DNA of 64,000 nt from Fontibacillus panacisegetis (lineage in GTDB: Bacteria > Bacillota > Bacilli > Paenibacillales > Paenibacillaceae), in NCBI RefSeq assembly GCF_900102215.1, contig NZ_FNBG01000009.1:62001-126000 (forward strand), given 5' to 3'. The translations under genes and the position numbers were made by a program. Numbering within the stretch: position 1 is the stretch's first letter; each line of letters opens with the position of its first letter. The notes beneath the pieces were generated by a model. That model was not told where the DNA came from and ran no database searches. It saw only the letters and a program-made list of their open reading frames with translations. Of this stretch, positions 53,773 to 61,490 are shown piece by piece.

Positions 53773-54048
53773 TTAGACCTGCCAAGGCCACGGGACCTTC
53801 GTCCACTCCCAAGGATATTTGGAGAAGGAGCGTCCAAAGTTTTGCAAGGGACCATATAGCTGCTGAAAATGGTTCGCCAACTGAGTTCTTTCCTGGGTTA
53901 GCTGATTAAACTGCTGGATCGCTGCCAAGTCATCAGGATGGGTATCTAAATACAAATTAAGCTCTACAAGTACAAAATCAAGCGCCTGGAGCTTCTCCAG
54001 CATTTCATAAAATTGAGGATCACAATGCGGTTGTTTTACTGATGTCAT
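53773..54048 (-). CDS. cotJB: Spore coat protein CotJB
   Basis: About 91 residues, matching CotJB (FYEMLEKLQALDFVLVELNLYLDTHP, YGPLQNFGRS). A longer frame begins at 54114 inside cotJA, but the GGTGATGAA before ATG 54048 and homology support the shorter form. It starts four bases after the cotJA stop. Required with CotJA for assembly of the spore coat CotJ complex. Confidence 0.9.
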   Translation of the reverse strand: MTSVKQPHCDPQFYEMLEKLQALDFVLVELNLYLDTHPDDLAAIQQFNQLTQERTQLANHFQQLYGPLQNFGRSFSKYPWEWTKVPWPWQV

Positions 54049-54052
54049 TTCA

Positions 54053-54271
54053 TCACCGTCCTTTTCCCCATCTCGATTCGTAAGGACTGTACAGAGCCGG
54101 CCATAATGTACCACATCTCAAAGCCTCTTGTGGACTAAACTGCGGAAGATTAGGTGGTTGGAAGCAGATAAATAATTGTGGCGGAGTGCTGTATCTTTTG
54201 CAAAGTATAGGCGGGCACGGATCGCATGGTCCAACAAAAGGGGTATAGGTTTGCTCTTGCGGGAAGTTCAA
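54053..54271 (-). CDS. cotJA: Spore coat protein CotJA
   Basis: 72 residues, Pro/Cys-rich start (TYTPFVGPCDPCPPILCKRY), then the family-typical SPQEALRCGTLWPALYSPYE. First gene of cotJABC, with AAGGAGG upstream. Expression should depend on mother-cell sigma factor E, by analogy; I did not resolve the promoter. Confidence 0.92.
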   Translation of the reverse strand: MNFPQEQTYTPFVGPCDPCPPILCKRYSTPPQLFICFQPPNLPQFSPQEALRCGTLWPALYSPYESRWGKGR

Positions 54272-54413
54272 AGTAAGTTCCTCCTTTGTTTGTGTACTGC
54301 CTAAATCTCATCAGGTTTTACACTTCACAATTAACATATGACATTCGCCCAAATTCTGAACCCACGAAATTTCGAAAATCCTGTATTTTTTATAATCCGA
54401 CGACCGTAATGCT

Positions 54414-54606
54414 AAATTGCTGCAAAAGTACATCCTTTTTCTCCAAGATCAATGTGAAGAGTAAAATTGCTGCAAATGTGCATCTATTTCTTCGTTAAGG
54501 GACCGTTTTATGTATAATTCTGTGGAATTCCTGCACTTTCGCAGGCATTTCACCCACTTCTGACCTCATGATAAAAAATTCCTGCACTTTTGCACTTTTG
54601 CAATTT
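54414..54606. repeat. Four-unit TGCA-N4-TGCA repeat array, copy C
   Basis: Lies in the gene-free 54272-54736. Units start at 54414, 54464, 54525 and 54576 (spacing 50, 61, 51). The first two read AAATTGCTGCAAA(A/T)GT.CATC followed by T-rich sequence; the last two read AATTCCTGCACTTT(C/T)GCA. Unit four has an internal CTTTTGCA duplication. The sequence between units also resembles copy A at the same places (AATGTG..AGTAAAATT; a TAT-rich patch in the 61-bp step). Copy C stands upstream of cotJA and beyond the end of the CNNM protein gene. Beyond it, to 54736, I see only AT-rich sequence. Confidence 0.8.
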
Positions 54607-54736
54607 CCCCCTCTTAACCCATATCAACAAATAAAAAAGACAGCAGGTTACTCACCCACTGCCACTGCCACCATCACCATAACCCTCACCTTCACTGCCC
54701 CAGCCCATGCAAGCCAACTTCAACTAATATTCAGTA

Positions 54737-56104
54737 CTATCGCTGCTCAATCCCAACGCTCTTAGATTTCTCCTTAGTAATTTTAACCCTCGTTATCCGC
54801 AGACGACCTGACTCAGCAACTTCAAAAGTAACTCCATCAAACTGCTGTTTCTTTCCTTTGGCAGGTGATCCTTCTAATTCTTTAAAAAGCCAGCCGCCTA
54901 TAGAATCGACCTCATTATCGATAATTTCAATACCAATCAGGTCGTTAATTTCCTCGATTAGCATTCTTCCGTCAACGGAATAAATCCCATCGCCTAGCTT
55001 CTCTACCTCAGGACGCTCATCTTCGAACTCATCATGCAAATCACCAACAATTTCCTCAACAATAGCCTCAACTGTCAGGAGTCCTGCCGTTCCGCCATAT
55101 TCATCAACAACCAATGTTAGCTGAGAGTGCTTCTTTTGCATCAAACGAAGTACATGGCTTACTTCCATCGACTCCGGTACATTTAAAATCGGTCTTACAA
55201 TCTCAGCTAAATCAAGCGGCTCATCATGATCCGGTAGCAAAATATCCGTAATATGCACAAATCCGATAATTTGGTCCTTATCCTCAACAGCTACAGGATA
55301 CCGGGAATGTTTTGTATCAGTAACAATTTTCATATTCTCTTCAAAAGATAAATTCGTAAACAAACAATCCATATCTGTTCGAGGCAGCATGACCTCACGA
55401 GCAAGCATATCCGAGAAATCGAAAATGTTATCCATCAGCTTCATTTCATCTTTATCGATAACCCCGCTCCGTGCACTTTGATTCATCAAAATACGAATTT
55501 CTTCCTCTGAATGTGCTGCTTCCCCTTCACCTGCAGGCTCAATGCCAATCAGACGAAGCATCGCGTTAGCAGAAGCATTAAGCAGCCAAATGACTGGCAG
55601 AAATAACTTGTAAAAATACAGCAGTGGAGCAGAGAGCCACAGAGAAGCCTGCTCTGATTTTTGAATCGCTAATGATTTTGGAGCTAACTCGCCGATTACG
55701 ATATGTAAAAAAGTAATAATCGCAAATCCGACGGCAACAGAAACCGTAGAGACAAGTGTGGCATCCGTAATCCCTATTTTGAACATCAAGGGTTCAATTA
55801 GAAGCTCAGAAACTGCCGGCTCCCCAACCCAACCAAGTCCAAGTGATGCTAACGTAATCCCTAATTGTGTAGCAGATAAATAGGTGTCCAGTTTTTTATT
55901 TACTTTAAGCGCGTAATTGGCACGACGATTTCCTTCGCTTACCAACTGAGTCAATCGGGACTGCCGTACCTTTACCAGGGAAAACTCCGCAGCCACGAAA
56001 AATCCATTTAATAACACAAGAATAAATACGATGAACAAATTTATAAACAATTTTCCAACTTCAAAATCAGCATGACCATTTACCACTGCTGCAGCATATG
56101 GCAT
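54737..56104 (-). CDS. CNNM/CorC-type membrane protein with CBS domains
   Basis: 455 residues: DUF21/CNNM membrane domain with four helices (about 20-190; LLNGFFVAAEFSLVKVRQSRL, LGLGWVGEPAVSELL), a CBS pair (about 215-345; VMLPRTDMDCL, VVDEYGGTAGLLT), and a CorC_HlyC transporter-associated domain at the end. Such proteins (YhdP/MpfA type) act in magnesium efflux or homeostasis; older annotation as hemolysin is misleading. Full length. Single gene, with GAGGCG before the ATG. Confidence 0.9.
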   Translation of the reverse strand: MPYAAAVVNGHADFEVGKLFINLFIVFILVLLNGFFVAAEFSLVKVRQSRLTQLVSEGNRRANYALKVNKKLDTYLSATQLGITLASLGLGWVGEPAVSELLIEPLMFKIGITDATLVSTVSVAVGFAIITFLHIVIGELAPKSLAIQKSEQASLWLSAPLLYFYKLFLPVIWLLNASANAMLRLIGIEPAGEGEAAHSEEEIRILMNQSARSGVIDKDEMKLMDNIFDFSDMLAREVMLPRTDMDCLFTNLSFEENMKIVTDTKHSRYPVAVEDKDQIIGFVHITDILLPDHDEPLDLAEIVRPILNVPESMEVSHVLRLMQKKHSQLTLVVDEYGGTAGLLTVEAIVEEIVGDLHDEFEDERPEVEKLGDGIYSVDGRMLIEEINDLIGIEIIDNEVDSIGGWLFKELEGSPAKGKKQQFDGVTFEVAESGRLRITRVKITKEKSKSVGIEQR

Positions 56105-56122
56105 ATTGAACGCCTCTTTTCT

Positions 56123-57262
56123 CTATAATGTGATCGCTTGGCGAGATTTAAAATCGATGTCTTTGTAGTACATATCAGCAACAAGCAGATTTGGACCACA
56201 GCAGCCTACAGCGTCACAATGACAATTTACCTTTTGATTCATTGGATGTTCTGTCAACCATTTAGCAAAAATATCGTCAAGCCGATCATTTTTCACATTT
56301 CCAAATGCAGGAATCGCTGCAAAATCCGTGACATATACGTCGCCGGTGAACATATTGACGTTAACCCGATTTCTTCCATCGGGATCATTACGCACTGTAA
56401 CGTTAGGCTCCCCATGTAATCGGCGAAGCAATGCAATATCCTCCTCATTTAGATTGCAAGCAAAAAATGGAAGCGTCCCAAACAGCATCCACAGATTGGG
56501 ATCACGGGCATCTAGCAAGGAATGAATCGCTCGGCGCATATCCTCTAATGCCAATACAGGCAAACCTTCCGCAAAATCCGCAGCATACATCGGATGCACC
56601 TCATGACGACGGCATCCCATTTCTACAATCATGCGATGAATTTCCGGCAGCTTGAGATGAGTGCGGTAATTTATCATCGATTCCGCTGAAATGAACATGC
56701 CAGCCTCGCTGAGTCTGCGCGTATTTTCAATCATAGTATCATACATTCTGTAAGCCACTTCCGGTTTGACCGCGTGTCCGCTGCGCGCAAATCCCACTTC
56801 GTGAAAATCACGTCCACTCGTATAGTTGAACGAGATATGCATAACGTCCAGATAGGGAAGCAGCTTCTCATATCGTTCGTAATCCAATGTTAAATTGGAG
56901 TTGATTTGCGAACGAATCCCTCTTGATTTAGCATATTTAAGCAGCGGGATCATTTTCTCATCAACCGTCTGCTTACGGAATGTTGGCTCTCCCCCGGTGA
57001 TACTAATTGTTCTTAAATGCTCAACTTCATCCAGAGATTTCAGCATCAGAGACAACGGGATTTGTTCAGGCTCTATAAGTACGAGACTATCTCCAACCGC
57101 ACAATGCTCACAACGCATATTACAGAGGTTCGTAACGGTCATTTCAACACTTGTAAGTGTATGTTGCCCAAATTCGCGCAAAGACACTATCGGATCCCAG
57201 GGATCATTGCTTGGGCTTAGTTTTGGCAGCATCTCCGTAATATCATTCATTATTTTCATCAT
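56123..57262 (-). CDS. yfkAB: Radical SAM protein YfkAB
   Basis: 379 residues. Radical SAM Cys-x3-Cys-x2-Cys in VTNLCNMRCEHCAVG, GGEP motif ISITGGEPTFRK, and the C-terminal CxCxxxxC motif with an extra Cys (NCHCDAVGCCGPN) that names the family. In Bacillus subtilis the same protein is split in annotation as YfkA and YfkB; the role is unknown. AAGGTGAT precedes the ATG. Alone in its transcription unit, or cotranscribed with the CNNM gene 18 bases downstream. Confidence 0.92.
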   Translation of the reverse strand: MMKIMNDITEMLPKLSPSNDPWDPIVSLREFGQHTLTSVEMTVTNLCNMRCEHCAVGDSLVLIEPEQIPLSLMLKSLDEVEHLRTISITGGEPTFRKQTVDEKMIPLLKYAKSRGIRSQINSNLTLDYERYEKLLPYLDVMHISFNYTSGRDFHEVGFARSGHAVKPEVAYRMYDTMIENTRRLSEAGMFISAESMINYRTHLKLPEIHRMIVEMGCRRHEVHPMYAADFAEGLPVLALEDMRRAIHSLLDARDPNLWMLFGTLPFFACNLNEEDIALLRRLHGEPNVTVRNDPDGRNRVNVNMFTGDVYVTDFAAIPAFGNVKNDRLDDIFAKWLTEHPMNQKVNCHCDAVGCCGPNLLVADMYYKDIDFKSRQAITL

Positions 57263-57311
57263 TTACAAATCACCTTATCTTTAACTTTATCTATTATTAA
57301 CTCATTAACCT

Positions 57312-57352
57312 AAAAAAGAAGAAAGCGCACCCTAAGGTGCAGACTTCTTCTT
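57312..57352 (-). terminator. Terminator of the first HD-GYP gene
   Basis: AAGAAGAAGTCTGCACC pairs with GGTGCGCTTTCTTCTT across TTAG on the minus strand and ends in TTTTTT. Confidence 0.88.
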
Positions 57353-57371
57353 AACTGTGAGACTTTTAAGT

Positions 57372-58505
57372 TCATTCAAACATGTTAAGATCCGTCGATT
57401 TCTCGGCATTATTATTAATCGATACTACTTCAGTAATAACTACCGATAATTGATGCTTCAAATCTACTTCATACGGTGACTTGATATCTACACCCATTGG
57501 GTCGGCCAAGACCCGAACAACCGGACGTTGTGGAATATCAGAATGAATTTTCGAAACTACACCCTTCTCGCCAGTGCTAAGTGTAACCCCCATTCCAAGC
57601 GGGTAAATAGCTACATGGTCACGGAACAGCTCCAGCATTCCTTTTTCATAGAGATCACCACAGCCGCCATAAATGATTTCCATCGCCTGATGAGGCAGCA
57701 TTGCTGATCGATACACCCGGTGAGTAGTGAGCGCGTCATAAGTATCTGTAATCGCAATCCAACGAGCAAATTCATGAATCTGATTACCGACCAAATTGCG
57801 CGGATAACCGCTACCATTCAATCGTTCATGATGTTGATATGCACAGTGGGCTGCCTTCATCGTTATACCAGGTTCATCCTTTAACAGCTTAAACCCGATT
57901 TCAGCATGTGTTTTGATTTGAGTAAATTCATCATCAGTTAATTGGGTGGACTTGTTCAGAACTTCCAGCGGAATCTTGGTCTTTCCGATATCGTGAAGTA
58001 TCGCACCTATACCAAGCTCTGTCAGATCTTCCTTGCTATATCCGTATACCTGCCCCAGAAAAACCGTATAAATGCACACATTAAGTGAATGACGGTACAA
58101 ATACTGATCCATACTATTCATATTCATCATCATGATCATCACATCTTCACGAGAGCTAAGATCATCGACGATCATCTCAACCAGCTTCGAGAATGATTTG
58201 CCAATAAAAGGATACACACTCCCCTTAATAGCAGAGTCTGTCATCTTTCGAAAATTGGTGCGGATATCAATTAAAGCACGGCGGCGTGTCTCATCTTCAA
58301 TCATCTCATGCACTTGGATATCGTCTGTCCGGGGATCAGCAATGTATACGAAATCCAGGCCGTGTAGCTTCAGTCTTCTAATTATCGCATCGCTTAATTC
58401 AGCATTTTCAGATAATAGAACTACTCCTTCTTCATTATAAATCTTTTTTCCCAATTTCATTCCAGGCTCCAAAGAACCTATCGGTAGTAAGCGCAAAAAA
58501 TCCAC
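57372..58505 (-). CDS. HD-GYP cyclic di-GMP phosphodiesterase
   Basis: 377 residues. An N-terminal region (1-120) of a type shared with the protein at 60329, then the HD-GYP domain. It has intact metal ligands: YRHSLNVC, His171-Asp172 (ILHDIGKTKIP), THAEIGFKLL, AHCAYQHHERLNGSGYP and TDTYDALTTHR. It should hydrolyse cyclic di-GMP to pGpG or GMP. Starts with GTG. No signal or membrane part. A terminator follows. Confidence 0.92.
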   Translation of the reverse strand: MDFLRLLPIGSLEPGMKLGKKIYNEEGVVLLSENAELSDAIIRRLKLHGLDFVYIADPRTDDIQVHEMIEDETRRRALIDIRTNFRKMTDSAIKGSVYPFIGKSFSKLVEMIVDDLSSREDVMIMMMNMNSMDQYLYRHSLNVCIYTVFLGQVYGYSKEDLTELGIGAILHDIGKTKIPLEVLNKSTQLTDDEFTQIKTHAEIGFKLLKDEPGITMKAAHCAYQHHERLNGSGYPRNLVGNQIHEFARWIAITDTYDALTTHRVYRSAMLPHQAMEIIYGGCGDLYEKGMLELFRDHVAIYPLGMGVTLSTGEKGVVSKIHSDIPQRPVVRVLADPMGVDIKSPYEVDLKHQLSVVITEVVSINNNAEKSTDLNMFE

Positions 58506-58579
58506 TTCCGTCTCTAATAATAACTTTTTTCTTTTTTAGAATACACTGTTTGAACTCAGCATTCCACTTTATCTTGTAC

Positions 58580-60016
58580 TCATTGCTCCAGCCACCGCGA
58601 TTTAAAGCATTGATCTACTGCGCCAGCTGTCTGAAGCTCTATTCGGAGCAAATCTCGCAAAAAATCTGGCAGCATATACTTAAGATCAGATCCCAGCTTC
58701 AGCCGTTCATATCCGATTCCAAATGTAAACATATCGAGCGTACCTACAGTGTAAGTCTTATTCATGTCGATTGGCACTCCTTGAACACTCGCTTGCAGGA
58801 TTCGTTGAAATGGAGGTTTTTTTACATCATACATAATTTCCATACCATCCACGCAAAGACCACCTAGCACTTTTCCACGAAAACCATAACCGAATATTTC
58901 TTTGGAGAACATCTCAGGAAGCAGTGATTGCTCAAGAGAATATAGAATATCCTCACCCCTGAGTCCCATACGGCATGGATTAATTGGTGAAGGACATCTT
59001 TCATGAAGCATTCCAGCGCTAATCTCTCCAGCAGGCAAGCTGCCAAGAAGCTGACCACTGTTCACGATTGACAATTCACTTTCAGTAAATCTTCTGACGG
59101 CCTGAGCCAGTAAATTGCCAAATGGTGACTCCGACTCATAGTGAATGGGTAATTCACGTTCCGTAACCGCCACTGTTCGTTGCAGACGTTGTCTCCCTGC
59201 TTCACGATGTATAGTAATGGCATTCATTACGCTCACATTCTCCAAGCCCTTTTCAACAGGAAGGCATATAGCTTCTAAAACGGTTGGCTTCCCATTATGC
59301 ATATCTCGGCCTATCGTTATTTTCCCCAAATGTCGTCCAAACTTCCCAGCTGCAGTGATCATTGTATTGCCTACAGTCAATGGTTCTTCCAGCAGATGAT
59401 GTGTATGTCCCCCGATAATTAAATCAATCCCCGGGATGCTCTCGGCAAGCTCACGATCAAGTGGAAGTCCAAGATGAGACATTACAACAATCAAATCCAC
59501 CTGCTTGCGCAGTTGTTTCACTGAATCAGCAATGGTTACTCTAGGATCGAGTGCCTCAAGCCCCAGTAGTCTATAAAAATCCGGATAGGAGGCTGTTGCT
59601 CCAATTAGTCCGATTGTAAAAGGTCCACCCTTCAGCACAATATCATTTTTCATCCAATCCGGCGGTTCACCTGAATCTTTTTCCCGAATATTGCCGCAGA
59701 CAACTGGACACAAGAGCCCTGTATACACATCTCTCAGCATATCCGGTGTAAATGTTAATCCTTCATTATTGCCGATCGTTATCGCATCATAACCAGTTAT
59801 GTTAATTACGTCAACATTCGCTTGTCCTATCGTTCCTTCCGTCTCCGGAGCAGCACGATCCATATGATCCCCTATATCAAGAAGAAGTACTGATGAATCC
59901 GGTTGGGCCCTATATTCTTCTACCATTGAGGCAATACGTCCCATGGTACTAAAGTGGCTGTGCAGATCGTTGGTATACACGATCGTTAATGTATCCTGGC
60001 ACGTTTCCTGCGTCAT
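58580..60016 (-). CDS. yunD: 5'-nucleotidase-family metallophosphoesterase YunD
   Basis: 478 residues: an N-terminal calcineurin-like domain (TNDLHSH, DIGDHMD, GNNEG, MSHLGLP, GGHTHH) and the C-terminal 5'-nucleotidase domain (NSGQLLGSLPAGEI). No signal peptide, so unlike UshA it is cytoplasmic, as for B. subtilis YunD. The first metal motif is GNNEG, the form seen in YunD. AGGAGG precedes the ATG. Confidence 0.92.
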   Translation of the reverse strand: MTQETCQDTLTIVYTNDLHSHFSTMGRIASMVEEYRAQPDSSVLLLDIGDHMDRAAPETEGTIGQANVDVINITGYDAITIGNNEGLTFTPDMLRDVYTGLLCPVVCGNIREKDSGEPPDWMKNDIVLKGGPFTIGLIGATASYPDFYRLLGLEALDPRVTIADSVKQLRKQVDLIVVMSHLGLPLDRELAESIPGIDLIIGGHTHHLLEEPLTVGNTMITAAGKFGRHLGKITIGRDMHNGKPTVLEAICLPVEKGLENVSVMNAITIHREAGRQRLQRTVAVTERELPIHYESESPFGNLLAQAVRRFTESELSIVNSGQLLGSLPAGEISAGMLHERCPSPINPCRMGLRGEDILYSLEQSLLPEMFSKEIFGYGFRGKVLGGLCVDGMEIMYDVKKPPFQRILQASVQGVPIDMNKTYTVGTLDMFTFGIGYERLKLGSDLKYMLPDFLRDLLRIELQTAGAVDQCFKSRWLEQ

Positions 60017-60328
60017 GACCCGGGCCTCCTCGTTGTCTAAATAAAATTGTAATGAGCAAACAATACGATATATGTGAATATATATAGGTTATTACAATTA
60101 TTATATACCTTAAATTTACTCATTGTCTTCTCTTATCATAGATGATAATGGTTTCTAAAGCATACCAATATACTACAAACAGGGGGACTATCTTGGATTA
60201 GGACCAAGGCCCTCCACAGCTTTGAAATCCTTTTCAAAACTAGCATTTCAGCACTACAAAACTCATTGTCATTCAATAAAATCCTTGCTATTATTAAGAA
60301 AAATGCATAATAATGGGGTGTTACGTCC
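60017..60328. other. AT-rich divergent promoter region
   Basis: This 312-bp gap separates yunD from the divergent HD-GYP-like gene. I see long A/T tracts and a GATGATAATGG segment around 60141, but no convincing operator, hairpin or small gene. Confidence 0.5.
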
Positions 60329-61390
60329 TTGAAAGTACACATTATGGATCTTAATCCAGGTGATCGTCTTCGTACCGATGTTTTTAATCATTCAGGGGTA
60401 CTCATCCTCGACAAAGAAAAGGAATTAACTAACGAATCTATTGTTAAGCTGCTGCAGCACGGAATTGACTACATAGATATTCTGCCGCAACCTACGGTAG
60501 TGACAGAAGTAGATAACAGCTTTACTTCACCGATGATGCTGTCGGATCAGGTCCTTCATGTTAAACCTTCCTTTGACAAGGCTATTGACGGCTTTGAATT
60601 AATGTTTCTAGAAGCGCTATCCACAGGTTCCTTTGACAATTCACAAGTCGATAAAGTATTGGAACCCATCGTCAATCAATTAGTTGGTCAAAAGGACGTT
60701 ATTTCCCTTCTGTTAGTATTAAATGACAAAGACAATTATACATACAATCACTCCATGCAGGTCGGCATGCTCTCTTATTATATCGCCACTTGGCTTGGTT
60801 ATCCAAAGGATGAGGCTTATATTATAGGTAAAGCAGGATACTTGATTGATATAGGCAAAAGCAAGGTTCCTCAAGAGATACTCACTAAACCAGGTAAACT
60901 GACTCCTGAAGAATTTGAGCAGGTGAAGCGTCATACCGAATACGGACATGATATCATCCTGAAATCTACCGGAGACGAACTGCTTGCACTTATCGCCTTG
61001 CAGCATCATGAACGTGAAGACGGCAGCGGTTATCCGCACGGTCTATCTGAGAAAGAAATCCACCCCTATGCCAAAATCACAGCAGTTGCTGATGTGTACA
61101 CAGCTATGACATCTAATCGGGTATATCAATCCAAGCAGGAGTTCCTTACTGTACTTAGAGAGCTTAATAGTCTCAGCTTCGGTAAATTGAGTGCAGAACC
61201 TACTCAATTGCTCATCAAGCATTTACTTCCAAATTTTATCGGCAAGAAGGTTACCCTAAGTAACGGTGAGTCAGGCTCTATAGTCATGACGAATCAGACT
61301 GACTTTTTTCGTCCTCTCGTTCAAACCAACTCCAAGTTTATCGACTTGTCTAAAGAGCGTGATATCATCATCTCGGAGATATTTTTATAA
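60329..61390 (+). CDS. Degenerate HD-GYP domain protein
   Basis: 353 residues, same layout as the protein at 57372. In the HD-GYP domain the first His is present (YNHSMQVGM, His141) and the HHE...GSGYP block (His226, His227, Gly-Tyr-Pro 234-236) is intact, but the name-giving HD pair is Ile173-Asp174 (GYLIDIGKSKVP). Loss of that metal-binding His should impair or abolish phosphodiesterase activity, so it may bind cyclic di-GMP or regulate a partner. It starts with TTG behind GGGGTG. Confidence 0.88.
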   Translation: MKVHIMDLNPGDRLRTDVFNHSGVLILDKEKELTNESIVKLLQHGIDYIDILPQPTVVTEVDNSFTSPMMLSDQVLHVKPSFDKAIDGFELMFLEALSTGSFDNSQVDKVLEPIVNQLVGQKDVISLLLVLNDKDNYTYNHSMQVGMLSYYIATWLGYPKDEAYIIGKAGYLIDIGKSKVPQEILTKPGKLTPEEFEQVKRHTEYGHDIILKSTGDELLALIALQHHEREDGSGYPHGLSEKEIHPYAKITAVADVYTAMTSNRVYQSKQEFLTVLRELNSLSFGKLSAEPTQLLIKHLLPNFIGKKVTLSNGESGSIVMTNQTDFFRPLVQTNSKFIDLSKERDIIISEIFL

Positions 61391-61415
61391 ATTAATTTCA
61401 AATTTAACAATACAA

Positions 61416-61458
61416 AGAAGGTTGAACAAGGAAACATCCTTGCCCAACCTTCTTTTTT
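61416..61458. terminator. Bidirectional terminator between the HD-GYP-like and RND genes
   Basis: GAAGGTTG-AA-CAAGG pairs with CCTTG-CC-CAACCTTC across AAACAT, followed by TTTTTT on the plus strand and A-rich sequence on the other side, between the two convergent genes. Confidence 0.88.
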
Positions 61459-61490
61459 ACTTCTTTTTACGTTCTTTAAGCTGCATCTAC

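Noticed and set aside
54737-56104. Hemolysin
   Set aside because: The CNNM, CBS and CorC_HlyC layout points to a metal-ion transport or homeostasis protein; the hemolysin name is historical.
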